A DNA stretch of 64,000 nucleotides, taken from contig NZ_JAPTGC010000001.1 of NCBI RefSeq assembly GCF_026891935.1, positions 186,001 through 250,000 on the forward strand, written 5' to 3'. The DNA comes from Methanocorpusculum vombati (lineage in GTDB: Archaea; Halobacteriota; Methanomicrobia; Methanomicrobiales; Methanocorpusculaceae). Positions 51,989-63,835 of this stretch are shown piece by piece (the stretch's first letter is position 1; every line of letters starts with the position of its first letter). Below the pieces are notes generated by a model. It had not been told where the DNA came from and made no database searches. It saw nothing but the letters and a program-made list of their open reading frames with translations. The position numbers were made by a program, and so were the translations under genes.

Positions 51989-53176
51989 ATGAATGGTGAT
52001 ATCCGGCTTCTGCAGAAAAATACTCTGCCGGCTGAAGTGGTTGTGCTCCTGCTGATGGGACTTGTGATGCTGATTCTCGGCGTTCTGCTTTTTCCTGTGT
52101 ATGCAGGTCTTCTTCCCTACTATGAGGAAGGGTTGTTCGGTCTTTTGATCATTGTTGCGGCTTTGCAGATACTTGCACTGGGAAAGTCTCCGTTCGGGGA
52201 TGTGCACCGGAGTCTGCCGGTGGTTTTGTTCGGCGTCGCAGTTGCGGTTTTCGGCATTGTTGTCTGTTTCATTCCCGGTCTCTTCGGAGATGTTCCGCGT
52301 CTGCTGCTGATTCTGTTCCTCGGTTTGGGCGGGGCGGTGCAGCTGGTACAGATGTATCTGATGCGTGAGGAGGAGCGGGTTCGCAGGGCAGCTGATCCGC
52401 TTCTTGGGAAACTTGCTGTTCTGCGCACTACGGTCTATCTCTTTTCCGTGGTTCTCGCAGTCATTCTGATCTTCCAGAGTCTGGTTGCCGGGCTTGTGAT
52501 GTGTATTGCCGTGCTTGGGTACGGAGTTGCCGGTACTGCTCTTGCATGTGTGCTCCGGCAGGTGTATCAGAAGTATCCGCAGACGGAGCCTGCGGGTTCG
52601 GTCAGTCTGTCGATCGGAAATGTGATGCTGCTTTTGATCGGTGTGTTCATGGTTGTTCTGGGTGTTCTGCTGATTCCGGTGAGCCTTGGTCTGCTGCCGT
52701 TCGCAGCAAGTGCCCAGCTTGGTCTGCTGCTGGTGATCTTTTCGATGCAGATGATGCTTCTTGGAGAGACGCCGGTTGGTGTGTTTTCCCGGACGCATCT
52801 GGTTGTGGGTGCCGGCTGTCTTCTGGGAGTGGTCGGAGTTATCTGCTGTCTCATCCCGGACGTTCTGCTGGTGATTGCAACGCTTCTGATTGCAGGCGTC
52901 AATATTCTCGGCGGTGTTCTCGGACTTGGCAGAATCGCGGTGATGATGAAGAGTGCTCCGGCGACGGATGTGCCGGTTCCCCGGTTTGTTCTTCAGATGC
53001 TGGTACTGCAGATCGTAATGAATGTGTTAACGATTGTGTTTGGTGTCTCGATGCTTACAACAACGCTGATTCCGGGTCTTGTGATCGGTGCGGTTCTTGC
53101 GGCAAACGGCTGTGTGCTTCTTGCACTGCTGTTTCTGATGCGAAAAGCCGAACGGCTGCCGGCGGTCGCGGTCTGA
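51989..53176 (+). CDS. Multi-helix membrane protein with internal duplication
   Basis: A 395-aa protein made mostly of hydrophobic helices, about ten or eleven. Two halves repeat: VLLLMGLVMLILGVLLFPVYAGLLP (about 12-36) and VMLLLIGVFMVVLGVLLIPVSLGLLP (about 212-237), each followed by helices with LGKSPFGDVHRS or LGETPVGVFSRT at the same place. The repeat suggests ancestral duplication of a four- or five-helix unit. I do not recognise a family, although a DUF308-like pattern is possible. No partner gene suggests a substrate. The only charged parts are short loops. Confidence 0.75.
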   Translation: MNGDIRLLQKNTLPAEVVVLLLMGLVMLILGVLLFPVYAGLLPYYEEGLFGLLIIVAALQILALGKSPFGDVHRSLPVVLFGVAVAVFGIVVCFIPGLFGDVPRLLLILFLGLGGAVQLVQMYLMREEERVRRAADPLLGKLAVLRTTVYLFSVVLAVILIFQSLVAGLVMCIAVLGYGVAGTALACVLRQVYQKYPQTEPAGSVSLSIGNVMLLLIGVFMVVLGVLLIPVSLGLLPFAASAQLGLLLVIFSMQMMLLGETPVGVFSRTHLVVGAGCLLGVVGVICCLIPDVLLVIATLLIAGVNILGGVLGLGRIAVMMKSAPATDVPVPRFVLQMLVLQIVMNVLTIVFGVSMLTTTLIPGLVIGAVLAANGCVLLALLFLMRKAERLPAVAV

Positions 53177-53180
53177 ATTT

Positions 53181-53678
53181 TTATCCCATTTTTTCTTCGG
53201 TAAGAGACAGGTTCCACGCGAGCACTGCTGCGGTGATCTCTCCGCGGCAGTGTTCGATCACCAGTTCTGCACCGTCGGCATACAGTATCATACCGGTGAG
53301 CTCGTCTGCGGCACAGAGCAGATGCTGGTCGGGGTGTGTGCCGCGCCGGATACCGCACCGCATCTCAATCCGTTCTGCGGCGGAGACGACGTAGGAGAGT
53401 CTGCGGCTTGCGGGATGATCTTTTCCCAGGGCTATCACCGGCGTGTGATACGTTTTCACCATCTCCAGCAGGTACAGGGCCGGTGCAATCTCGCCGCCTT
53501 CCGGTGCGGAGACGATGATGAGGTCGCCCGGATAGATGCCCTGTACGAGTTCTTCCGTGTCGGTTTCGATGATCAGCGGAAATTTTTCCCGGACGCATGC
53601 CGCGAGTAAAAAAGAGGAGCGTCCTCTGATGAGGATCGGGTTGTTCCCGGAAAACGGGATTCGGATCGTTTTTTCCAT
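53181..53678 (-). CDS. Conserved protein of unknown function
   Basis: A 165-aa soluble alpha/beta protein. Segments PGDLIIVSAPEGGEIAPALYLLEMVKTY and ALGKDHPASRRLSYVVSAAERIEMRCGI suggest a Rossmann-like or phosphoesterase-like fold, with the later GTHPDQHLLCAADEL being the most distinctive. I cannot name a family. It starts 3 bp after the zinc-ribbon protein stop, in the operon hpt, zinc ribbon, this gene. The short spacing implies a shared function, perhaps related to nucleotides, but that is inference. Confidence 0.65.
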   Translation of the reverse strand: MEKTIRIPFSGNNPILIRGRSSFLLAACVREKFPLIIETDTEELVQGIYPGDLIIVSAPEGGEIAPALYLLEMVKTYHTPVIALGKDHPASRRLSYVVSAAERIEMRCGIRRGTHPDQHLLCAADELTGMILYADGAELVIEHCRGEITAAVLAWNLSLTEEKMG

Positions 53679-53681
53679 TGG

Positions 53682-53840
53682 TTAGATCTCGGTGACGTCC
53701 TCGGACTGGCAGGAGGGGCACATCGGATGCCTGCCGAGGCCGGTGAAGGTCTGACCGCACTCGTTGCACCGGTATTTTTTGCCTTTTCCTTTCAGAGGGT
53801 CGTTGAAGTCAACGTCGATTGGTCCGCCTGCGGAACACAT
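53682..53840 (-). CDS. Small zinc-ribbon protein
   Basis: A 52-aa protein with a zinc ribbon. The core YRCNECGQTF and CPSCQSEDV make a CxxC...CxxC site with 14 residues between, and one more Cys lies at residue 2. Such proteins are often components of RNA or DNA processing complexes in archaea. It is the middle gene of the operon hpt, this gene, conserved protein at 53181-53678. The start ATG 53838-53840 is chosen because the upstream part of the frame overlaps the hpt end. The small size makes a role by interaction more likely than catalysis. Confidence 0.75.
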   Translation of the reverse strand: MCSAGGPIDVDFNDPLKGKGKKYRCNECGQTFTGLGRHPMCPSCQSEDVTEI

Positions 53841-53871
53841 ACCAGAACATTGACGCGGGAGGTGATAAGTG

Positions 53872-54390
53872 TTACCGCACAATCCCGATATAGGGGAGGT
53901 TGCGGTACTTCTGATCCCAGTCCAGACCATACCCGACGACGAAGTCGTTGCCGATGGTAAATCCGATATACTCTCCTTCAAACGGAACGATGCGGCATTC
54001 GTGTTTGTCAAGGAGGGAACAGACCGCAAGCGACGCCGGTCTTCGTTCACGTATCAGCTCCTTGACGGCGGAAAGCGTTCTGCCGGTATCGATGACATCT
54101 TCTACGATGATCACTTCTTTTCCGGCAACTGAATCGACGGGGACATCCAGTTTCATGGTGATGGTGCCGGTCGAGGTTTTTCCTTCGTAACTCGCCGCCT
54201 GAATATACTCCATAAAAACCGGCACGGTCAGGCGCTTCGCAAGTTCGCAGGAAAAAAAACAGGCACCTTTGAGCGTGGTCAGAAGCGTCACGGACTTTCC
54301 GGCATAATCGGTATCGATCTGTTTTGCCAGTTCCCTGATGCGTGCATCGATCTTCTCCTCAGGAATCAGAACGTCGATAGTATCTGCCAT
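53872..54390 (-). CDS. hpt: Hypoxanthine phosphoribosyltransferase
   Basis: Purine salvage enzyme that makes IMP or GMP from the base and PRPP. The PRPP-binding motif VIIVEDVIDTGRT is at about residues 95-107 and IQAASYEGKTSTG at about 72-84 is the flexible loop. The C-terminal DFVVGYGLDWDQKYRNLPYIG carries the base-binding Asp, typical of the HPRT group. Length is 172 aa from ATG 54388-54390. It is of bacterial-type Hpt rather than the archaeal PRTase family, by eye. Two downstream genes (zinc ribbon and an unknown) are tightly linked. Confidence 0.9.
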   Translation of the reverse strand: MADTIDVLIPEEKIDARIRELAKQIDTDYAGKSVTLLTTLKGACFFSCELAKRLTVPVFMEYIQAASYEGKTSTGTITMKLDVPVDSVAGKEVIIVEDVIDTGRTLSAVKELIRERRPASLAVCSLLDKHECRIVPFEGEYIGFTIGNDFVVGYGLDWDQKYRNLPYIGIVR

Positions 54391-55173
54391 AAACTCTGGT
54401 ATGTATAGAACAGAACTTCCCATAATTCTGTCGGTGGCGTGGACGTTGTTCCAAACGTTTGGTCCTGTTCCGGAAATAAAAGAATCCAAGAAAAGACTCC
54501 ACAGAAGATCGGCCAGATTGTTTTGCCCCTCCCAGAGATGTCAGGGAGTTGCGGGCACGTTCCGGTATGCACTCACGTGTATCTACATCATCGAAAATAA
54601 TCTGTTCTTCTGGGTTTCCGTGAGGGAGAGTATTCATTTGCCGGTTTTGTTTTCTGTTGATTTTTTTCGTGGTGTACCATTCCTTTGCGGCTTTTTTGGT
54701 CCTGTGTTGTTCTCTTTGTGAAAAGTTGCAGTAACTACTGGTGAAACTATTTGGTGATTGAATCCTCTGACGATAGGATATAGCACCCCATGGGACATTA
54801 AAGTATCCTCTGACTTTTTTATACCAAAATATCTGCATCTTTTTAAAAAATACTGCTCCATAGCACACACACCTTCATTTTTCCCGCCATTCTCAAAGAC
54901 AATGTCCGAAGATCATCGTCGCCCGGATATCGCGTAAATGTTCGTGTATCTGAACATTATCCGTTTGTTTCGTAATTTGAGATTCCTGCAGGATTCTATC
55001 CTATCGTCATAGGATTCAATCGGCGACGTTTTCTCCCCTGTGCCTGGTGGAACCAGTTTGGTTGAATCATTTGAGGTGATCTCTTGTTAACGAAAAGGAC
55101 TGGATGTTCTGCGGCATGCGGCGCAAGCAGCAGCCGGGTTGAGGAGGAGAATACGTGCAGAGGGGGCAGTGCG
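54391..55173. other. Long gene-poor AT-rich spacer
   Basis: Between hpt and the large surface protein there is about 780 bp without a gene I can support. It is AT-rich, with scattered poly-A/T runs. An 11-codon frame beginning at about 54902 and a 169-codon frame on the minus strand have no family resemblance. The inverted repeats at 54756-54780 and 54997-55021 are the only obvious structure. The surface-protein gene start at 55174 has AGGGGG upstream. Confidence 0.6.
54756..55021. repeat. 25-bp inverted repeat flanking 216 bp
   Basis: The sequence at 54756-54780 (GATTGAATCC then TCTGACGATAGGATA) is repeated in inverse orientation at 54997-55021 with one mismatch. Each copy contains a smaller dyad ATCCTAT-CGTC-ATAGGAT or its near form. 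The unit could be the ends of a small non-autonomous element (MITE). Alternatively it could be two operator sites for one dimeric regulator. No target-site duplication is apparent outside the copies. No transposase is between them. Confidence 0.75.
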
Positions 55174-57156
55174 ATGAGAGGTGCAGGCATGGTCTGCCTC
55201 GCGGTGCTCCTGCTGTTGTGCAGTGCGGGTGTAGCAAGTGCGGCGTGGGACGGGACAGTGAATGCCACGTGGTATGAGAAGGAAATTGCCGCGGGACATA
55301 CCGGCGATCCGGATAATCCGTTCCTCATTTATGATGCGGCGAGTCTTGCCGCTCTTGCAAACGAGACGAATAATAATCAGTCACAAAACGGTTTTTTCGA
55401 GAAACACATTCTGCTGAAAACGAATTTGGATCTGAACGGAGCTACCCATCTCTGGACACCGATCGGGAATACGACGGTGTTGTCACCCTCCAGTCAGATA
55501 TTCAATGGCACGTTTGACGGGAACAATTACATCATCTCGAACATGAACGTGACTACTCCCTCCACTTCTAGCAATATCTATGTTGGTCTCTTCGGCTACG
55601 TGGAGGATGCAACGATCCGGAATGTAGGCGTGGTGAATGCGAACGTGGCCGTCTCCTCCTCCTCCGTTTCCGCCTATGTTTGTTCAGGCGGTCTGGCGGG
55701 ATATGTTAAACATAGTGCTATCACGAACTGCTACGCAACCGGTGTGATCACTACCGAGTCCTCCTCCTCCTTCTATACCTATTCCGGCGGTCTGATGGGA
55801 CTTGCCCACCACAGCAGTATCATCACGAACTGTTATGCAACCAGTGTGGTCACGGGCTCCTCCCACGCCGGCGGTCTGGTGGGGTGGACGGGAGATGTTG
55901 GCTACAGTACCACCATCATGAACTGCTACGCAACCGGCGCGGTAAGCGTCACTGCTCATTACGCCTATGGCGCAGGTGGTCTGGTGGGGGAGACCAGTGG
56001 TGGCAGCATCACGAACTGCTACGCAACCGGTGCAGTCACCGCAAAGTCCTTAACCTCTGCAACCTATGCCGGTGGTCTGGTGGGGCTTGCCAGCCAGATC
56101 AGCATCACGAACTCCGTCGCGCTGAACCAGTGGGTGAATGCGAGCAGCAGCGGCAATGGCCCTATCAATACCGGACGATTCATCGGCCATAATTCTGGCG
56201 CCACGTTAAACAATCCCTATGCATGGCGGTACATGGGACTTAACATCAGCGGCACCATCGTCAGGCCGGTTCCCGCAGGCGACAGCAATGCCACGAACGC
56301 GAGCACGGCGATGATCTGGGACAACCAAGCGTTCTATGAAGATCTCAGCTGGGACGTCACCAAAAACTGGACGATGGGTCACGATGCAGCCTATCGACTT
56401 CCGGTTCTCACATGGCAGTCCACCGGCCCAGTCGTGGACGCCTCGTATCTCAACATCACACATGCAGTCAACGCAACAGTGATCGGCACCGGCGGATCGA
56501 TTACTCCCAGCGGAAAACAGAATTACAAAGACGGGGCATCGGTGACCTTCACCCTGAATGCGGACCCTGGTTCTACTGTTGACACAGTCACCGATAACGG
56601 CATCACGCAGTCCATCAGCAACAGCTATACTATATCCGACGTGGTTCAGCCGCATGAGATTATTGTAACCTTCAGGAGCAGTCCGGTCCCGCCCGTACCT
56701 CCATCAGGTGATTCCTCCGGCAATATGGACAACGCCTACCGCGTCCTCTTCGACACCTCCGGCGGCAGTCTCATCTCCCCGGTCACCGGTCTCTCCTCCG
56801 GCGACGTCATCACCGCACCTCCCGCACCGGTGAAGGACGGATACACCTTTGGCGGCTGGTACGCGGACGAGGACTGCACGAAAGCTTGGAGCTTCGCCGA
56901 CGGCATTCCGGGCGACATGACGCTGTATGCCAAATGGATCGGCGGTGATACGCCTCAGGCGACCGCGAAAGCGACAACAGAAGCGACAACAGTGCCTGTC
57001 CCGACGCCGTCTCCTACCGCGTCCGTAACGACGCCGGTTTCGGCGGGCACCACCGCCGCAGGCGCACAACTGACACTCACACAGGCGCCGGCACCTTTCT
57101 TCGGGATGCTTGCGGGTCTCCTTGCTGCTGGTGTGCTGTTGCGGCGGCGGGAATAA
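55174..57156 (+). CDS. GLUG/InlB-repeat surface protein
   Basis: A 660-aa exported protein. The signal peptide ends at about residue 24 (GVASAA). Residues about 160-340 contain five GLUG-type repeats with GGLVG and ITNCYATG. A bacterial-repeat domain (TGGSITPSGKQNY) and an InlB B-type repeat (GYTFGGWYADEDC to LYAKW) follow, then a Thr/Pro linker and the tail FFGMLAGLLAAGVLLRRRE. Such domains are common in adhesins of methanogens and gut bacteria. I start at ATG 55174, where the signal peptide begins; AGGGGG is just upstream. The tail is like those of the PEGA proteins. Confidence 0.85.
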   Translation: MRGAGMVCLAVLLLLCSAGVASAAWDGTVNATWYEKEIAAGHTGDPDNPFLIYDAASLAALANETNNNQSQNGFFEKHILLKTNLDLNGATHLWTPIGNTTVLSPSSQIFNGTFDGNNYIISNMNVTTPSTSSNIYVGLFGYVEDATIRNVGVVNANVAVSSSSVSAYVCSGGLAGYVKHSAITNCYATGVITTESSSSFYTYSGGLMGLAHHSSIITNCYATSVVTGSSHAGGLVGWTGDVGYSTTIMNCYATGAVSVTAHYAYGAGGLVGETSGGSITNCYATGAVTAKSLTSATYAGGLVGLASQISITNSVALNQWVNASSSGNGPINTGRFIGHNSGATLNNPYAWRYMGLNISGTIVRPVPAGDSNATNASTAMIWDNQAFYEDLSWDVTKNWTMGHDAAYRLPVLTWQSTGPVVDASYLNITHAVNATVIGTGGSITPSGKQNYKDGASVTFTLNADPGSTVDTVTDNGITQSISNSYTISDVVQPHEIIVTFRSSPVPPVPPSGDSSGNMDNAYRVLFDTSGGSLISPVTGLSSGDVITAPPAPVKDGYTFGGWYADEDCTKAWSFADGIPGDMTLYAKWIGGDTPQATAKATTEATTVPVPTPSPTASVTTPVSAGTTAAGAQLTLTQAPAPFFGMLAGLLAAGVLLRRRE

Positions 57157-57394
57157 TTTTTTTTATCTCATCTTTTTTCCGGAGAAGTTGTGTACTGCTG
57201 AGTGGTGAGCGGGCAGGATGAGAAAAAGGAACCGCGAACAATTCTCAAAAAAATGCATCTGCATGAAACTCCTGACATTTATCTCATAGTCACAAGTCCT
57301 TCGACTCACACAACCATTCCGTCGTGTTCATCGTTTTGCGATCTCGTACATCAGGACCATGCCCGCAAACAATCTCAAAAAAAGAAAAAAATAT

Positions 57395-60551
<3,157 letters not shown>

Positions 60552-60559
<8 letters not shown>

Positions 60560-61613
60560 CGGGGATACCTCTGTACATGATGTCGTAAATTGGTTTTTCC
60601 GCTCCATCGTGAACCGCATCGTGTTCGGGGTGGAACTGTACGCAGTAGATACCGAGATCGTTGTTAACGAATCCTTCGACGGTCTGGTCGTTTACGTTGA
60701 TGCAGGAGACTTCGCATCCTTCGGGGAGGCTGTCACCGACCACGGCGTAGCCGTGGCCCTGATAGGTGACGGCAACCGAGCCGTCAGAGAATCTGACCGG
60801 CTGGCTTGCGCCGCGGTGACCGAGTCTGAGCTTTTCGACCTCGCCGCCGAGCGCTGCGGCGATGATCTCGGTTCCCATGCAGACACCCTGTACGGGAAGA
60901 GTGCCGAGAATATTTTTGACGGTTGCAACGGCCTTCGGTGCGGCGAACGGATACCCGGGGCCGTTGGTGAGGAAGAGTGCCTGCGGATTGTCGGCGAGGA
61001 TGACGTCAGCCGGTGTTCCGTAGGGATAGATATAGAGGTCTGCGCCGCGGTTGTGCAGGCTCTGCAGAATGGACTTTCTGCATCCGAGATCGAGCACGGC
61101 GATCTTTTTGCCGGTGCCCGGGATATGATAGGCTTCCTTGCAGGTGACATCCGGAATGAGTTCACGGGTCTCCTGCACGGGGGCGTTCTGGGCGAGGCGG
61201 ACTGCTTCGTGTCCGTCGTCGGAGCCGGTGAGGAGAGCGGCACGCATGACGCCCTGCTCTCTGAGCTTGATGGCGAGCATACGGGTGTCGACTCCTTCGA
61301 TTCCCATAAGTCCGTTTTCTTCGAAGTACTGACCAAGTGTTGGTTCGTGCTTCGGGAACTCGCAGAGTTCACGGACGATGGCACCGGCTGCGTGGACCTT
61401 GCTGCTCTGGAGCTGATCAGGGTTTGCACCATAGTTTCCCACAAGCGGGTAGCCGAACATTAAGAGTTGTCCGGCTGTGCTCGGGTCGCTGAGGGCTTCC
61501 ATGTATCCGTTGGATACGAGGGTTACTACCAGTTCGCCGGCTGCTGTGCCTTCGACGCCGAAGCCGCTGCCGGTGATGATAGTTCCGTCTTCAAGTCCTA
61601 AGACCGCCTTCAT
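60552..61613 (-). CDS. carA: Carbamoyl-phosphate synthase small subunit
   Basis: Glutamine amidotransferase subunit that supplies ammonia to CarB. The N-terminal domain begins AVLGLEDGTIITGSGFG, as in the family. The class I amidotransferase nucleophile is in GVCMGTEII, where the usual motif is GICLGHQ, and the catalytic His and Glu are in VQFHPEHDA. Length (353 aa) is normal. It is the first gene of carA-carB. TATA-like boxes lie at 61626-61633 and 61646-61655 upstream, which fits a leader of at most about 15 nt. The substitution of His by Thr in the nucleophile motif is noted but not seen as disabling. Confidence 0.95.
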
Positions 61614-62284
61614 GTTTTGTACCGTCTTATATGTCGGTTATGTGAGGTTATAAGGCTAATCTCTGATGTCTCTATGTGTAATTGGAAAAAATATAGCGAA
61701 TTTCTATTATCTATTGTCTTTCATGAAATTATCAATATGCAATCCTTAAAATCTATATTTTCCCGGGCTGGAGATAATTTCCGGTATCTTCCCAAATTTT
61801 TTGTTTTCTGCGTTATTTTTTATACTGGCCGTTTTCATGCTTTTTATCTCTATTTTACGGAATATTTGTGGCCTTTTGTTTGTCTGGTCTGTAATTTTTT
61901 GTATTTTTCCAAAATTCTCATAGTATTCGCTTTAATCTGAATTTCACTTCTTTTTCCGGGTTATTATGAGGAGTGTTCGGGTGTTCCGGATGATTTTTTT
62001 GGGGGAAAGCACCTGCTTTTCTCTCTGTTTTGGAGGAGTGCAGGGTGATGGGGAAATAATTCTGCACTGGTGTTTTAGTAGTATATAAATTTTATAGTCA
62101 AACTCTCATATGTAACGGCGTGAACTTTTCGAAGTCCTGTGGAAAACGGTTTGATTCCTGATTATTTCTTTTTGCTTTTGTTTTTGTGATTGTACTGGTA
62201 CGGAGCGGATCGGTTCATTTGTCCGGTTGAATCTTTCAAAAATTTTCAGTAACGATATGTTGGTACTGCAAAAAAGGGTGGGGA
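61614..62284. other. AT-rich spacer between carA and cls
   Basis: About 670 bp with no supported gene. It contains the carA promoter at its left end. A 107-codon open frame at 61617-61940 on the + strand is Phe/Leu/Ile-rich as expected from AT-rich DNA, has no ribosome site and resembles nothing. A strong TATA-like box TATATAAATTTTATAG lies at about 62083-62098 with no gene in front of it, so a small RNA on either strand is possible. Confidence 0.5.
61626..61655 (-). promoter_or_regulatory. Probable carA promoter (TATA elements)
   Basis: Two TATA-like elements on the minus strand: CATATAAG (61626-61633) and CCTTATAACC (61646-61655). The second, centred about 37 bp upstream of the carA ATG, would place the start of transcription about 10-13 nt before the gene. 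The region farther upstream is AT-rich without other marked motifs. Confidence 0.45.
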
Positions 62285-63775
62285 TTACAGCAGCGGCGAG
62301 ACCAGCCGGCAGATACCTTCCTTGAACTTGATCCATTTCGGACGGTTGTTGTACATCCCAACCGTCACCTGTGTGCACTTCTCCTCCATCTCCCGGAGCA
62401 TAATTTCATCCATTTTCCGGCCGAACGCCTCATCGTACACGAATGCATCCGTTTCAAAGTTCAGTTTGAAACTGCGGATGTCCCAGTTTGCCGTACCGAT
62501 CGCAGACGCTACGCCGTCGATGATCGCCGTCTTGCTGTGAATGAACCCGTTATCGTAGGTGTAGCCTTTAGCTCCTGCCCGGATCAGATCTCCGAGATAC
62601 GAGTAGCTTGCCCAGTACACGAACGGATGATCCGGTTTGCAGGGGATGACGATCCGCACATCAATACCGGACCGAACCGCCATCAGAAGAGAGGTGAAGA
62701 TCGTCTCATCCGGAATGAAATACGGCGAGTGGATGTAGATGGATTTGCGGGCGTGCCCGATCAGGCTGACGAATCCTGCATAGATTGCCCGGCCGGAAGA
62801 GTCCGGGCCGGATGAGGCAATCTGCACGCCCGAAGTACCGTACGGGAGATTGAGTGCTTCCATCGGGTAATACGGGCAGTTTTTGCTGACCGTTACGGGC
62901 GCGTCCGGAACCGCATAGTTCCAGTCCATGATGAACCGCGTCTGCAGACCGGCAACCGCTCCGCCGTGAAGCCGCAGATGTGTGTCGCGCCAGTAGCCGA
63001 ACGGGCCTTTGCCAAGATATTCGTCACCGATGTTGAACCCGCCGATGAATCCGGTTTTTCCGTCCACGACGAGAATTTTCCGGTGATTGCGGAAGTTGAT
63101 GCGGGTGTTGAGGAACGGAATTTTGAGCGGGAAAAAGATCGCAACCTGCCCGCCTGCTGCCCGGAGGTTTGCAAAGAACTCATGTTTTACCTTCTGCACC
63201 CCGACCGCATCAAAGAGCACCCGCACCTCAACACCTGCTGCTGCACGCTCGGCAAGGAGATCAATGATCTCGCGGCCGAGTTCGTCACCCCGCAGAATAT
63301 AGTATTCCATGTGGATGTGATGCTCGGCGGATTTGATCGCTTCCTTGAATGCCGCGAACTTGTCCTCACCGTGGACATAGACATCAACTGCATTGTTGTC
63401 CGAGTAGGCGGCGTTGTCCTGATTGAGAAGAAGCGCCATGGTGCTGTCGAACCGTTCGATCCCCGGCGGCAGGTTCATGTCCTTTTCGAGAATTTTCCGG
63501 TACTGATCCTGTGCAACCCCGGCGATGCCTTCATCCGCGGTGGTCTTTTTGCTGAAGATATGTTCGCCGTACAGGTGTCTGCCGAAGAACAGATACACGA
63601 CGAAGCCGACAATCGGCAGGAAGAGAATCAGGAGCAGCCACCCGGCCACTACCTGCGGGTTTCTTCGTTCGAGGAAGAGCAGGGTTATACAGGCGCCGAT
63701 ATCCACGAGGAGAATGATGAGAATGAAAAACCATGCAACTCCCTCGGCGATCAGGTTCAGCAGAAGATCAAACAT
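62285..63775 (-). CDS. cls: Cardiolipin synthase-like phospholipase D protein
   Basis: Predicted membrane-bound phospholipid transferase of the PLD family, which could make cardiolipin-like archaeal lipids. Two hydrophobic helices near the N-terminus (about 10-55) are followed by two PLD domains with HxKxxxxD motifs: HRKILVVDGKTGFIGG at about 231-246 and HSKTAIIDGVASAIGT at about 411-426. Length (496 aa) is normal for bacterial-type Cls. In archaea it may use archaetidylglycerol. The GC content is similar to neighbours. The gene ends before an AT-rich spacer and starts opposite a divergent membrane-protein gene. Confidence 0.9.
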   Translation of the reverse strand: MFDLLLNLIAEGVAWFFILIILLVDIGACITLLFLERRNPQVVAGWLLLILFLPIVGFVVYLFFGRHLYGEHIFSKKTTADEGIAGVAQDQYRKILEKDMNLPPGIERFDSTMALLLNQDNAAYSDNNAVDVYVHGEDKFAAFKEAIKSAEHHIHMEYYILRGDELGREIIDLLAERAAAGVEVRVLFDAVGVQKVKHEFFANLRAAGGQVAIFFPLKIPFLNTRINFRNHRKILVVDGKTGFIGGFNIGDEYLGKGPFGYWRDTHLRLHGGAVAGLQTRFIMDWNYAVPDAPVTVSKNCPYYPMEALNLPYGTSGVQIASSGPDSSGRAIYAGFVSLIGHARKSIYIHSPYFIPDETIFTSLLMAVRSGIDVRIVIPCKPDHPFVYWASYSYLGDLIRAGAKGYTYDNGFIHSKTAIIDGVASAIGTANWDIRSFKLNFETDAFVYDEAFGRKMDEIMLREMEEKCTQVTVGMYNNRPKWIKFKEGICRLVSPLL

Positions 63776-63783
63776 ACGTTACT

Positions 63784-63829
63784 CCCTATTGCATGTAGGG
63801 AGAGATATATTTTCCATGCGCACGCATGG
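63784..63829. promoter_or_regulatory. Paired dyads around a TATA element, divergent promoter
   Basis: In the 60-bp gap between the divergent cls and a membrane-protein gene, CCCTA...TAGGG (63784-63800) and the perfect CCATGCG-CA-CGCATGG (63814-63829) flank a TATA-like GATATATTTT (about 63804-63813). The layout would suit a regulator that controls both genes. It may be chance in a short region. Confidence 0.4.
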
Positions 63830-63835
63830 ATAGTA

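Noticed and set aside
54359-54868. 169-codon frame overlapping the hpt start
   Set aside because: Out of frame with hpt and without any recognisable motif; likely chance.
61617-61940. 107-codon frame upstream of carA
   Set aside because: Composition is typical of random AT-rich DNA (Phe/Leu/Ile-rich), no ribosome site, and it overlaps the carA promoter.
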